From assembly GCF_008831285.2 (NCBI RefSeq), contig NC_045140.1, forward strand, positions 20,520,370 to 20,584,369: DNA of 64,000 nucleotides. Reading direction: 5' to 3'. This document shows positions 39,105 through 49,945 of the stretch, piece after piece. The notes under the pieces were generated by a model. That model saw nothing but the letters and a program-made list of their open reading frames with translations, was not told the origin of the DNA and did not search any database. A program made the translations under genes and the position numbers. Position 1 is the stretch's first letter. Each line of letters begins with the position of its first letter. This DNA is from Nymphaea colorata (lineage: Eukaryota; Streptophyta; Magnoliopsida; Nymphaeales; Nymphaeaceae).

Positions 39105-40482
39105 CAGCCCTGAGTTATTAACTATTTTAAAGAATTTTAAGATTTTTTTTTATTTCAAATTAATTTTAGAAGCATTTGATACCTAGAAGCACTTTGTGAC
39201 ATCATCTCCTTTATGGTGACGAGCATTCCGGCGACGATGATAACGATGGCCGTAACTTGTTGACATCATCTTCCCATATATGTACTATGATCATTTTATC
39301 TCCATTTCCCTAATAAAACTTTTCAAGTAATGAAAAGTCGGATTGGATCCTGATCTAAGTTGGTCAAAAAAAGACTTTCATAGTGATGTAAGGAAAGTCT
39401 AGAGCTTCAACCACATTCTTACTTTATTTTTTCTAATTTTTTTTTTCAACGAATTCCGATTGGCAGTTCTTTTAGTTGGCATTTTAGCATCAAGATGGAA
39501 GGTGGTAGTTAAAAAAAAAAATGAGATGTTATGGTTGATGGATCGCATCTAGCGGGTGAGATGGATGATGACAAATGGTCAAGGGAGGTATAATAGTTTG
39601 GTGCCACTCGGTTGGTGGTTTCATTAAATGATATTATTTTAAAAATTAATAATAATAATAATTTATTTTTTTCTTCTTAGGGTTTGGTCGGAATAGGCAG
39701 TATATCCTAGAGCCTATTGGTCCCAACAGTTGAAAAATGCAACATGGGCAGCTTTCTGAAAATTTTCAATTGCTTGGTCCTGTGGAGCCAATTCAAAGTT
39801 GCTACAAGAAAATCTTGCTTTTTGCTGTTCTTTTTTGCTTCTAGCCGCATGCTGCTGTCTATTTTTTGCATTAAATTGGGCTAGTGGGCAATTAGACTGT
39901 CTACTGCTTGGAACAAATGGAAGAATAAGAAAAAAAAAATTTCAAACTTCTTCGGCAATAAAATATTTAGATTTGGCAACATGTAAGCATTACGGCAATT
40001 TGGTAAAAATTAAAAAATTAATCATTCAAAGCACCGTGAATTGTTGTTAAAAATGCCAAGAAACATTGGTGCATCATAAAATGTTGCTAATGTTCACCTG
40101 ATAATTGTTTATTGGTGACAATTTTTAATGTTTAGTTCTCCAACAACATTCATATATATATATATATAAAACATTCAGGACAAGTAACATTGCAAACTCA
40201 AAAAACCACTACCTACTGATTACTTCACCTCGGCTGCTAAGCAATCCATCGAAAGTTAGTTGGTTACTTTAAAGATTAAACATAACCAACCCCATAGACT
40301 TTAATCAAGCTTTCATTTTATGATCAGCCTTTCTTTATCTAGTGCTTGGACGACATATCTAGACATATTTTTGAAAGCGAGACAGTTTTTTGCTTAAAAA
40401 ACAGTTTTTCTTGGGGAATTTTAAAGTAAAACATCAAACGGGGACAATAATACTATAATACTTCCAAGGTCCGACCTTCTTA

Positions 40483-41850
40483 TTGAAAAGAAGAACCAAC
40501 GAATCGGAATTGGAAGCTATAGAACCGGAACGATACGACTCGGCGGGAAGAAGGGGGGCCAGTGTCGGAGTGGGTCCCCTACCTTGTCCCGCGCGACACA
40601 CGTTGACACGAAGCGACCTCCGATTGGCCAGCCCGTTGAGGGGTCCACGTCAGCCAACCAAAGGTAGCGGATCCTTCACGAAACTTCGTCGTGCCTCCCC
40701 TTCCAACCTCTTGACACGTGTCCACGTGCCAACCACTCCAGAGTCTATCCTCCTTTTCTGGTTCTTTCTTCCGACTCGGCTGGACCCGAATCCGATTCGT
40801 CGATGGATCTGGAGCTTCGTAACTTTTGATCGGCCTAGACTTTCTTGCTCAATTGTAAAAGCAAACGATACGCGCTCATCTTCGTTTACTCTGTTCTAAG
40901 ATTAATTCCGAAAAAGTAAAAAAAAGGGTCTCTTTTTTTCTTTTTCGGGAGTTGGGGAGGTTCTCGGTTGTTTTTAAAATACGCGAGAAATTATTAAAAA
41001 TTGTTGTTCTTGTATTTTATTCCGGATGAGAGAACGATTTTTTCTCCGCAGATATTTTTATAAGAAGACAAAGCCCCATGGCCCTAAGAATGTTCTGTAT
41101 CGGGTCTATGTGGATTATAGCCGCCCCGGATCCGTCCTTCGAGCTCCCAAAAATCACCAAAAAGTCCTTCAGTGAGAAACGAAGCAGGCTAGCACCAGGC
41201 ATGGGCGTTTCGGTCATCTTATAGAAAATGACTAAAATATCCGGCAAAGGGCAGTCGGGTCATCGGGCAGCGGGTTCAGAGTCCAGAGGGTCGGGGCGGG
41301 GACCATCCTCCGTGGAGCCCCGTGCCAGCTACAACCCAGCGCGGGGTGGGGGGACCACTCCTCCCCTCCTTCTCCACCAGCGGGGCCCAGCGCTCGTCTG
41401 GCGTGTTCGATCCGGCGGCGCGGGCCCCACCGTCAGAACAAGGAAACGCCTCTCAGTTACGCCAGGTCAAACCGGAGGAGGAGAAGAAAAAAGAAAAAAG
41501 AAAAAAAAAGAGATGCCTTCGCCAGCGGGGCCCATAAGCTCACCACGTGGAGCCTGCTCTTTGGATTTCCCGTCAGGCGTGCTATAGCGCGGGGCCCGCC
41601 TGTGGTCCAGGGCGGCCTGCACTCGCCGCGTGTCTCTCGGACGGGTCTCCCGTCGCTGTCCCTCCGCTTGGCGGAAAGTCTGAAGTCCTCTCCTTCTCGC
41701 TCTCTCGTCAGCCGTCCTCCTCTTTCCTTTTTATCTCGAAAACGTGGTAGTTTCGTATGCTCACCTCTCAGTCACCAAAAAAAGCTTTATAGGGAAAACG
41801 GAAGCAGCGGATCATCCTTGTAAGAAAATGAAGCGTGCTTCCCTTTGTTG
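40483..41850. promoter_or_regulatory. GC-rich block upstream of the KNOX gene with clustered ACGT motifs
   Basis: Composition changes sharply from AT-rich to GC-rich near 40.48 kb. CACACGTTG lies near 40597, CCACGTCA (a bZIP C/G hybrid) at 40645-40652, ACACGTGT at 40714-40721 directly followed by CCACGTGC at 40722-40729, and a palindromic CCACGTGG at 41543-41550. CCAAT-type words (ATTGGCC) also occur. The block ends 500 bp before the KNOX ATG. Open frames across it (40483-40899, 41228-41587) look like by-products of the composition. Promoter function is inferred from position and motifs. Confidence 0.45.
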
Positions 41851-42008
41851 AAATGAGGGCGTTGAAACAGAGAATAAGTCGAATTTATAGAGAGAGAGAA
41901 CGAAAAGGCGAAGCAGCCACAGAGGGAGATAGGGACAGAAGGAAGGCAGAGACTCCCCATCGGCCGATCGAGCGTCTGTATTAGCAGCCAGGAGCGCAAG
42001 TCTCCAAG

Positions 42009-42092
42009 ATGATCGAAACCGTCGTCAGGGACGCCACAGCACCCTCTCGCTCGTCCTTTCTTTCTCACTTCTGCCCTTCTGGCCTTACTTAA
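42009..42092 (+). other. Upstream ORF 1 in the KNOX leader (27 codons)
   Basis: ATG at 42009 opens a 27-codon frame (MIETVVRDATAPS...) ending TAA at 42090-42092, well before the main start. It matters only if transcription begins upstream of 42009. Peptide function is not claimed. Confidence 0.4.
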
Positions 42093-42268
42093 ATTTGCCG
42101 GCGCCTTCGTTCTGTAAAAACTGAAAGGACGAGAAGGAAAAAGAAAAAGAAAAAAGGATAGTTGGGTGGCCGACGTCGCCTCTCATCGTGGTCCCCTCCC
42201 CACTCCCGAGCTCTTCTTTCTTCTCGGTAAGCGAAACGAGAATCGATCGTCCGTCTCGATTATTGTTG

Positions 42269-42307
42269 ATGATGATAGTGAGGAGAAGGAGACGAGATTT
42301 GAAGTGA
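42269..42307 (+). other. Upstream ORF 2 in the KNOX leader (12 codons)
   Basis: Two consecutive ATGs open a short basic frame, MMIVRRRRRDLK, ending TGA at 42305-42307, 45 nt before the main ATG. It could reduce initiation at the KNOX start; no direct evidence. Confidence 0.4.
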
Positions 42308-42352
42308 AGATTGGGAAGGAAGAAGGAGAAAAGCGAGTTGGAAGAGGACGCG

Positions 42353-45300
42353 ATGGCGTTCCACAACCTGTCGCAGCAGGAGATGGGGATGCCGCATTTC
42401 TCGGAGCAGCATTTGCTGGCGGAGCAGCTCGGGCAGGACTCCCCCGGCGGGAAGGAAGGCAAGGCCCAGCAGCCCACTTGGCTCAGCAGCGCTATCCTTC
42501 GGCAGTCGGCCCATTTCGTCGACGCAGGGGATGCGGGCGGCGGTGACCAACAGCAGCAGCAGCAGCACGGTGGGAGGAAGTGGTGCGGCTGCGCCCCCGG
42601 CTCGAGCTGCACCCGCTGCAGCTTCCTTCACTTGCAGACGGCCTCCGACAGGCCGGTCGCCAGCCAGTGGCTCCCCCGGCCGATGCTTCAGCGGAACGCG
42701 AGCGACGTTACCGGTGGTGCTGCCGATGAGGTCCCGGGGTCGAGCGACTCGATGATGGCGGCGGCTATCTCGCACGGCTCCGGTGAGGCGAACGCTGCCA
42801 ACCAGGGGGCGGCCACCACAACCAGTGGGGAGCTCGTCGACAGCGCGTCGCAGCAAGGAGGGGAGCAGCCGACAGGAGGGGACGGGTGGCAGAACGCGCG
42901 GTACAAGGCGGAGATCCTCGCGCATCCTTTCTACGAGCAGCTGCTCTCTGCTCACGTCGCCTGCCTGCGCATCGCCACGCCCGTAGACCAACTGCCCAGG
43001 ATCGACGCGCAGCTGGCGCAGTCGCAACAGGTCGTCGCCAAGTACTCGGTGCTCGGTCACCAGATCATGCCTGGGGACGACAAGGAGCTCGACCAATTCA
43101 TGGTCAGTCTACCACCACCTTGTTCTTTTTCTTCTTCTCTTTTTCGGTTCCTTGTGGTTGTTTCTTTAGTTGGTCCTGGAATGCTTCTTATTCGGCTTCT
43201 CCTGTCTCATGGTGTGTCCGAATTTCGACATAAAAGCTGCCAATTCTGTGACGTCTTTTTGTTTCAATTTTCGAGATTAGCCGTTTTGGCTGAGCTCTTT
43301 TGGATGTCGGCTCGATTTTTTGGCGTCGTTACTGGATTTCGTGTTTCTGGTGGTTTCTAACGGGATTATTGTTCTGATGGTGGTGGTCGTCGTTTTCTGC
43401 AGAAATTGGGGTTCTCTTTAATGTCTCTGTGGTGTGTGTGGCCAAGTGGCTAGTGGAAAGATTTTCACGGGACACGGGGTATGGATTAACTGGTCGCCGG
43501 GTTGTTCTAATTGAAGGTCTTCCGTTACCTTTGGGGTGATTATCCGGGAAAGACCGTCATCTCACTTGCATGACGGGAGGTCCCTCTCTATCTAACCTCT
43601 AAGGGATCGTATGAATCTCTGGTTGGAATGTACGGTTGCATTGAGCAAAACTTCAGCCTAATTGGACGCGAGATGATTAACGTGATTGGTTGGATGGAAT
43701 CATGAAAAGAATAGCATGAGCTTCTTACAGATGCTTGCATACGCCGAGTATAGATTCTTGCACTCTGGATTTTGAAGTTTGATTAGATTGGAATATGAAG
43801 GGCTGTCTAATCTTACTGAGTTTCTGATATTTCGCGCCTAACAGTGGAAGGTCACTTGTGCTGGCTAAAACAGAGTGACCTTTCTTTCGTCTTGATACTT
43901 GACATTGAACAGGAATACCGCATGTCTAAAGGATGCTGGATGCAATAGTAATGCTTGACAGCAACATGAGAATTTTGAGCTACTATTTAATAACTCACAA
44001 CTCTGCCCGTAATAAGAATGATGGATCCTCAATCTCGGCTAGAATGTTAGTATACCATAGATGCTAGAGTTGATACAATATCCTTCCTCGTGGCTTATTT
44101 ATGAATCGCCTTATGGTCTTTATTCTTTGTGGCGTCCAACCATGCAGTGGGGAAAGCATTGCTTCCTGACAATCTTATATATGATGTGTATACATACCTC
44201 TTGTGATTACTAGTTTGAGTGGGGAAAGCATTGCTTCCTGACAATCTTATATATGATGTGTATACATACCTCTTGTGATTACTAGTTTGAACATAGTTGC
44301 TGAACCTTGCTTTTTCTTCTTAGGAACTGATTGACATCCATTCTTTGTACATTAGTTAATTAGTGAAAACACCTTTTTGCATCACATGGCCGTGTTTGGA
44401 ACTTTCGTCCAAGTTCAACAAGCAGCTAGTAATGCACGGGTGCAATTTTCTAGAATGACATGCACAGAAACAGAGGTTACACAATGGTGATCTGTAATTA
44501 AGGAACTCAACCCTGTTTTCAATTAATTTAATCAACAATATCTGGATTAAATTTTTATCAAGTTTATCTATTTTTGTTCCATTTGTTTCCTTTCATCGTC
44601 AAAATTTTGTCATAACTTCCCCAAAGAGTAAAGATTTGCATGTATCTGTGCTTAACATTTGTACTTGATAGCCCAGCCATACAAACAGGCTATGCAGATT
44701 GCAGAGTATCAATCTTTGTGGGAAAATTCTCTTCCACTTAAACGGATTATTTTACAATATTGACTTCCTTTTATTTTGAAAACCATGTGTTTTTATAGAT
44801 TTTTTTAACACTAAGAAGTACACATAATAAGGCCAAAGGTCAATGCACATTGGTTTTTCTCTATCCCTTTATCAAATTGGAAGATTAACTAAGCTTAAAA
44901 GTCTTACTATTTTAACGTTTAAGATAAATATAGTATAGCAAGATATAAAAAGCAGGAAGAATGTTTCTTGCATTGGAAATGCATTGTTAGACTTGCACCG
45001 ATGTGTTGCAAAACTATGCATAAAGCACAAAGACATGCACATTTGAACAAATAAGAAGGTCAATACTTCTTTGCTTATTGAAAATAGAAAGGCCAATCCA
45101 GGAAAGTTTTTGAGTTCTTTGCATGACAAAAATCCAGGTTGGAGAAGCTTGCTAAATTGAAAAGCATCTATGTGGATGTTCATGTGAAAATGACTCTTGG
45201 ATCTGTCCCTATTACTAACTTTTTGGGGATTGGACTCTCACTTCCTCTCAATTAAGTGAAGTGACGTATTTGAACCTGTCTGTTGTTTTGCTCTGGATGA

Positions 45301-47491
45301 ATGAGCAAGAGTTTATGAATGTATCAAGGGTTGCTCTATAGGAGTTTTAATTGCCTGTTCGTTTTATAATAGTCAACTGCTGATCCACATATCCTCAGAA
45401 TGTCCTTTAGTTCTTCGTGAATTCTGCTATGAAATACTTGGATAATGATTTCTGTGCTTTCATGATCCATCCCCTAAAACCTCATACTTGATCTGTTTGG
45501 AAGGGCATTCTCTTTTTTTCTTTTCTTTTGTTTCAGTTTTTCTTTTTCAAATATACTGCTGCAAATTTTTATTTTCTATACTAGAGGCTCTTTCATCATC
45601 ATTTTATTGTTATTGTTGCACTAGTCTAAAGCTATATTTTACTTGGTCTCCAGTCACATTATGTCTTGTTGCTTTATTCATTCAAAGAGCAACTCCAACA
45701 ACATGTCCGTGTTCATGCAATGGAAGCGGTGATGGCTTGCTGGGAACTGGAACAGTCTTTACAGAGTCTAACAGGTGAATTCTTTGTTATGTTGTGGTTT
45801 AAAATATCAAGTGCTTGTCCCGCAGTTCTCTTTGCGAAAAAGGTTGAGAGAGAGAGAGAGAGACAGTTATTGGGTTTTGTTTACTTAATATAAATCCTAC
45901 TCATTCCAGGTTCTGAACTTGTGTCTTTAGTGTATGCTGACTCTAGCTATGGATGTGTAAATTGCTCCTATATGAACTCGACAAGTACCTGTTTAGTATA
46001 TAATGTTTGGATGTTTCTCTTTTCTCTTCTCTTGAAATGTAAAATAAATTAATACGTGATCACCACAATTTGGTCATTCAGGCTACCAAATAAAACAAGG
46101 CACAGCCATATGTGGTATGTTCTGATGACTATTGTGGTCAATGTTTTTTTGTTGCAAAAGCAGTGTATGCATCACAAACAATTTTGCTCTCTCAAATTAG
46201 AAAGGAAGATTATGAGGAAGAAATGGAGAAGAATATGATAACTCGGGGTGGGGGTGGGGCATTTAATTGCTTGTGTCTCCTAGTATGCTACTTATTTGGG
46301 TTATTTATACTCCCATTTCCATGTAAATGTCTTAAACTGAAATGTCAGTATGCTTAAGCTACTGTCAAACTGCACATCATGGTATCCATAGACTTGTTGC
46401 TTTTTAAGAAATAGTTGCTGACTGTTATTGTTTTAATAATTAGATCAATAATTGTCGTTCTTTTTTCTTCAAAAATAGTGAACAGTTGGTCAGTTACTTA
46501 AATTGTTTATTGAAGAAAGTACTGTATTTGGTAGCACATATGCACACCGTGGTATATTTTACTTGTCCTTTTGGTATCAAATCTTAATAGAACTTATATG
46601 GACAGGAAGATAAAACCTTTTATTGGGTGGGTGCATGAAACAGGTGTGTCCCCAGGTGAAGGCACAGGTGCAACCATGTCTGATGATGATGATGACCAGG
46701 CCGATAGTGACACAAACTTATTTGATGGAAGCTTTGATGGTCCAGACAACATGGGCTTTGGCCCCCTTATCCCAACAGAGACTGAGAAGTCTTTGATGGA
46801 GCGTGTTAGGCAGGAGTTAAAGCATGAGTTAAAGCAGGTGGAAGGACTAAATGTTTGTACTTCTTTAGTTTCTTTCAATTTGAACTTTTTACTGAATGGT
46901 TAAAAGAAAAACCTGCAGCTGTCAAAATACTTAGGGTGTTGTTTTCCTATTGTTGCAAGTGATTGCGTGCATTTGGTTTTGTGTGATCTATGCAAAGCTG
47001 GCTCCATAATATTTTAATATACCAGGGTTACAAAGAAAAGATAGCTGACATAAGGGAGGAGATTTTGCGGAAAAGGCGAGCAGGAAAGCTCCCTGGGGAC
47101 ACAACTTCACTCTTGAAAGCATGGTGGCAGTCACATTCAAAGTGGCCATACCCAACTGTTAGTGTTTCGAATTTTGCCCTCATTACTGGTAATCATAATA
47201 AAGTGCCTCATGTGCTGCTTGCTTGGCTTTTTCCCAGGAGGATGAAAAGGCAAGATTGGTACAGGAGACGGGGCTCCAGTTGAAGCAGATAAATAACTGG
47301 TTCATAAACCAACGAAAGAGAAACTGGCATAGCAATCCTTCCTCATCTTCTGTTTTAAAGAGCAAGCGCAAGAGGTATGTTGCAGAAAAATTGTGAAAAG
47401 TTTGACGTGGTATAATTCCCGGGCCTTGATGCCAATTTAATTTTGAGAGAGAAGCCATGCAGGTGATGATGATGCTGGACAGTTCATTTAG
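42353..47491 (+). CDS. KNAT3: Class II KNOX homeobox transcription factor, KNAT3-like
   Basis: A nuclear TALE homeodomain factor that works with BELL partners; class II members promote differentiation. Exons 42353-43102, 45654-45774, 46644-46837, 47026-47157, 47238-47374 and 47455-47491 join in phase to 456 residues plus TAG. KNOX1 is about 180-225 ([20 protein letters not shown]), KNOX2 about 243-295 ([21 protein letters not shown]), an acidic linker [10 protein letters not shown] at 302-311, ELK at 348-368, and the homeodomain about 370-432. The TALE PYP sits at 396-398 and WFINQRKR at 420-427. MAFHNLSQQ and [14 protein letters not shown] are class II hallmarks. ATG 42353 is the first in-frame ATG. 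An intron interrupts the homeobox after PYPT, as usual for KNOX genes. Odd points: a C-x-C-x5-C-x2-C cluster at residues 78-89 next to a glutamine run, and a 37-nt last exon with a competing acceptor. KNAT4/KNAT5 are alternative paralogue names. Confidence 0.96.
44146..44289. repeat. Perfect 72-bp tandem duplication in KNOX intron 1
   Basis: Copies 44146-44217 and 44218-44289 are identical over all 72 bp (start AGTGGGGAAAGCATTGC, end TGATTACTAGTTTG). It lies inside the 2.55 kb first intron. No mismatch implies a very recent duplication or an assembly artefact. Confidence 0.97.
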
Positions 47492-48233
47492 GTAATTTTG
47501 AATGGAGGGACTCTTAAAAAGATGGCATCTTGTATGGCACGTGGCTAGTAAATGATGTGATGACATAAATCTGTGCGATGGTTTTGCACGCTTCTTTCTG
47601 GACGATTGGTTATGTGCATTGCTTGAACTTCAAACTCTTGTCCTTCATTGCGGGCAGATCATGTGACGGCATCTGTGTACCAAGCAAGCAGTTGATACAA
47701 GGAGATGATACAGCTTGGTGGTGCGACACTACTATTGGAATATTGTGAGCTAAATACCTGTATTATATTCAATTATTCTAGCTCAGATGGTAGGATTTAG
47801 TTGTAGTTTACACCTCCTCTATATATCCAAGTACATCTTGCTCAACCTTGTAGAGTGTAACAGTAATTATTTTTTAAAGTTTGTTTGTATTGTAAGCCAG
47901 CACAACAAATTCAGCTTTGTATCTTATATTATGGTGGTCAAAAAGCCACGCTGTAGACATTATTGTTTGCTGAATAGTGGAAAAGGGGGCTGTGCGGTCA
48001 ATTGTTGCCAAGTAGATTGGGCAGTAATTTTGTTTTCTTCAAGTTCGTTTATGTAAAGGTGATCATCAGTTTTACTTGTGTTTTCTCTTTTATCCGCTTA
48101 TTAGTTAGACCCTACATGCATAAGGTTCTCCATTCTCTGTCAGGTTATAATGAATGTATTCATAAAGTGTGTGTTTGTCTTTCTGTCCAGACAAAATAGC
48201 ATCGTTCGTTCGAATGGTCTCTGCTTATTCATG

Positions 48234-48252
48234 AGAGAGAGAGAGAGAGAGA
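48234..48252. repeat. (GA)n microsatellite
   Basis: About 19 bp of alternating GA, intergenic, downstream of the KNOX gene. Confidence 0.95.
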
Positions 48253-49272
48253 TTGGTATCTAGTTTGACACGACGATATCTAGTTTGATACTATGATTTA
48301 ACTGCACGTGATCATTTAGTATGCAGAAAAGCTCCATGTGTTTTGTATAAGTAGGAATAGATCAGAAAGAGAAAGTACATCTCCATGCGACACCTATTTC
48401 AAGAAAGAGTCTTTGAAGATCATGGATTTTTCAATAGTTGGTCATTTCAATTACTGGGTTCATCCATGAATTGCCAGTTCGATTATATGAGCTTGTATCA
48501 GTAGCCATGGCTTCTGTTCTGCACCTGCACTTACTGTGGTTCATGTGTTCTTTCAACGGCCATAAATTGTAGACTGTGGACCGTAAACATGTCCCATTGG
48601 GTTCCTTCGCGATAAGTTCTATAAAATCTGTCTATGCCTACCTCCTTAATACTCGATGGACTTGAAAACTTTGTTACGTTCTTCCAAAACAAAAACTGGA
48701 ATGTACATACTTCAACCTTCTTAAGCTTCATAAGCTGGCCTTTCTTTAAAGGAAAAGAATTTGGAATTTATGACCACGTGTCTCTTACATGCCTCCAAAA
48801 TTTCAGGATATGGCTTCTTAAACCTAGAAGCTTTCGTAGTCTCTTGGTGAAAATCTTCTTCCTTGGAGCTTTTGGAGTTGGTTGTTGATACAGAGGTTTG
48901 ATGCCAAGCTTTACATGTCGGCAAGAATAAACAACTGAGGGTAATCCTATGATGGTCAACCATGGGACCTAAAAAGGCAACCCCTTGTCCCTTTTTCGTC
49001 TATGCTTTCTTTGAATAACTAGCAGTAAACTTGATTAATTCCAGTATACTGCCAAGACCTCTTGAAAGTTTGATGTCTAAGGCCCTTGAAGGCACCATTA
49101 GGTAGGCCTAGGCACCAAAGAGCAGCCGTTTGGGATATTTTACCACATTTCCCCCTTCTGTATACAGAGAAAAGGGTGTGGTGAGGTATTTTTCGACGAC
49201 ACATCTGGAAAAGATGAAAGACTGAAATTGTTTTCTTATTTGTTTAACATCCAAGTGTCTACTACCTACCAT

Positions 49273-49320
49273 TTCTCTCTCTCTCTCTGCATATATATAT
49301 ATATATATATATATACATAC

Positions 49321-49363
<43 letters not shown>
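49273..49363. repeat. Compound (CT)n-(AT)n-(ACAT)n-(AT)n microsatellite
   Basis: A CT tract passes into AT repeats, then about five ACAT units, then AT again, over about 90 bp. It lies about 580 bp upstream of the OST48 start codon. Confidence 0.95.
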
Positions 49364-49365
<2 letters not shown>

Positions 49366-49945
49366 CCACATGAATTTAAACGCAGATGGTCATCTCGGAT
49401 CCAGCACGCGTGTCCCTGCAACCCATGAATCGATATTCCAACACTGGTACCCATCAGATTCTAGATCTATTGCCTATCGTTCTCGACTGTTAGAAGTAGT
49501 AAAAATATCCAATTAAGATGTGATACGTGAGAGCAACTCTACTGACCAAATAAAAAGCAACCAAGAAAAAAAAACTAAGTCTTAATGAAACCAAATTTGG
49601 ATCTGCCACCTCCAAATCATGGTTACAATTGCTGTAAGTACACAAAGAATTAGTCTGTCTCACTGGAGAAGGCCTCCCACGTTATTCGTTTCTATCGGCA
49701 TGATTTTGTAAGATAAGCGTTTTTAAAGCTTGAAGCATATAAGAGTCGATCATTTTGGCGAGGTTATTGAAGATATCGCGATAACAACAGGATATTTTCG
49801 TAAAAAGCTGCCTCCCCACGTTCCCAGCCTTACCAACAGTTGGTCGCCGTCGTCGTCGCTGCAGCAGGGAAATAGGCAAACACTCGAGTCAAGAGTAGCG
49901 AGGTGGAGGCGAAGCGGTCGCTTGATCTCGAAAACCCTAGCAGCA

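Larger units (their letters stand above)
23182..40480. other. Gene desert of about 17 kb rich in decayed repeats
   Basis: The first few hundred bases above 23181 are the likely leader and promoter of the small minus-strand gene. The rest is AT-rich and holds no reading frame I can assign to a family: no reverse transcriptase, integrase, transposase or helicase motif is visible in any of the six frames. It contains microsatellites, several tandem duplications and degenerate word repeats (CGAGTT-type at 25.43-25.76 and 27.54-28.18 kb; AATCCGAAT-type at 32.6-33.8 kb), which are listed separately. The pattern fits old non-autonomous transposable elements and their remains. Confidence 0.6.
41885..42352 (+). 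promoter_or_regulatory. Putative TATA box and 5' leader of the KNOX gene
   Basis: ATTTATAGAGAG at about 41885 could serve as a TATA element, followed by a GA-rich leader of about 440 nt. The leader contains two upstream ORFs (42009-42092 and 42269-42307) and reaches the main ATG at 42353, which has a favourable GCGATGGC context. The transcript start is not visible in sequence and is a guess. Confidence 0.35.
47492..49945. other. Spacer between KNOX and OST48
   Basis: The first few hundred bases are the likely KNOX 3' UTR and terminator region; no single canonical AATAAA signal stands out. A (GA)n tract lies at 48234-48252 and a large compound microsatellite at 49273-49363. The last few hundred bases are presumably the OST48 promoter and leader. 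The OST48 frame stays open upstream to 49730, but only from a TTG codon. No other gene is seen. Confidence 0.5.

Noticed and set aside
40483..40899. Open frame of 138 codons in the GC-rich block
   Set aside because: Arg/Pro/Ser-rich translation with no family resemblance; better explained by composition of a promoter-like region.
41228..41587. Open frame of 119 codons upstream of KNOX
   Set aside because: Low-complexity Gly/Arg/Lys translation, overlapped by other frames and by promoter motifs.
42260..43096. Antisense open frame of 278 codons across KNOX exon 1
   Set aside because: It is a shadow of a GC-rich coding exon. The plus strand has clear KNOX homology; the antisense translation is Arg/Leu/Pro-rich without domains.
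49730..49945. In-frame N-terminal extension of OST48
   Set aside because: Opens from TTG, not ATG; the signal peptide starts at the ATG at 49946, which matches the family.
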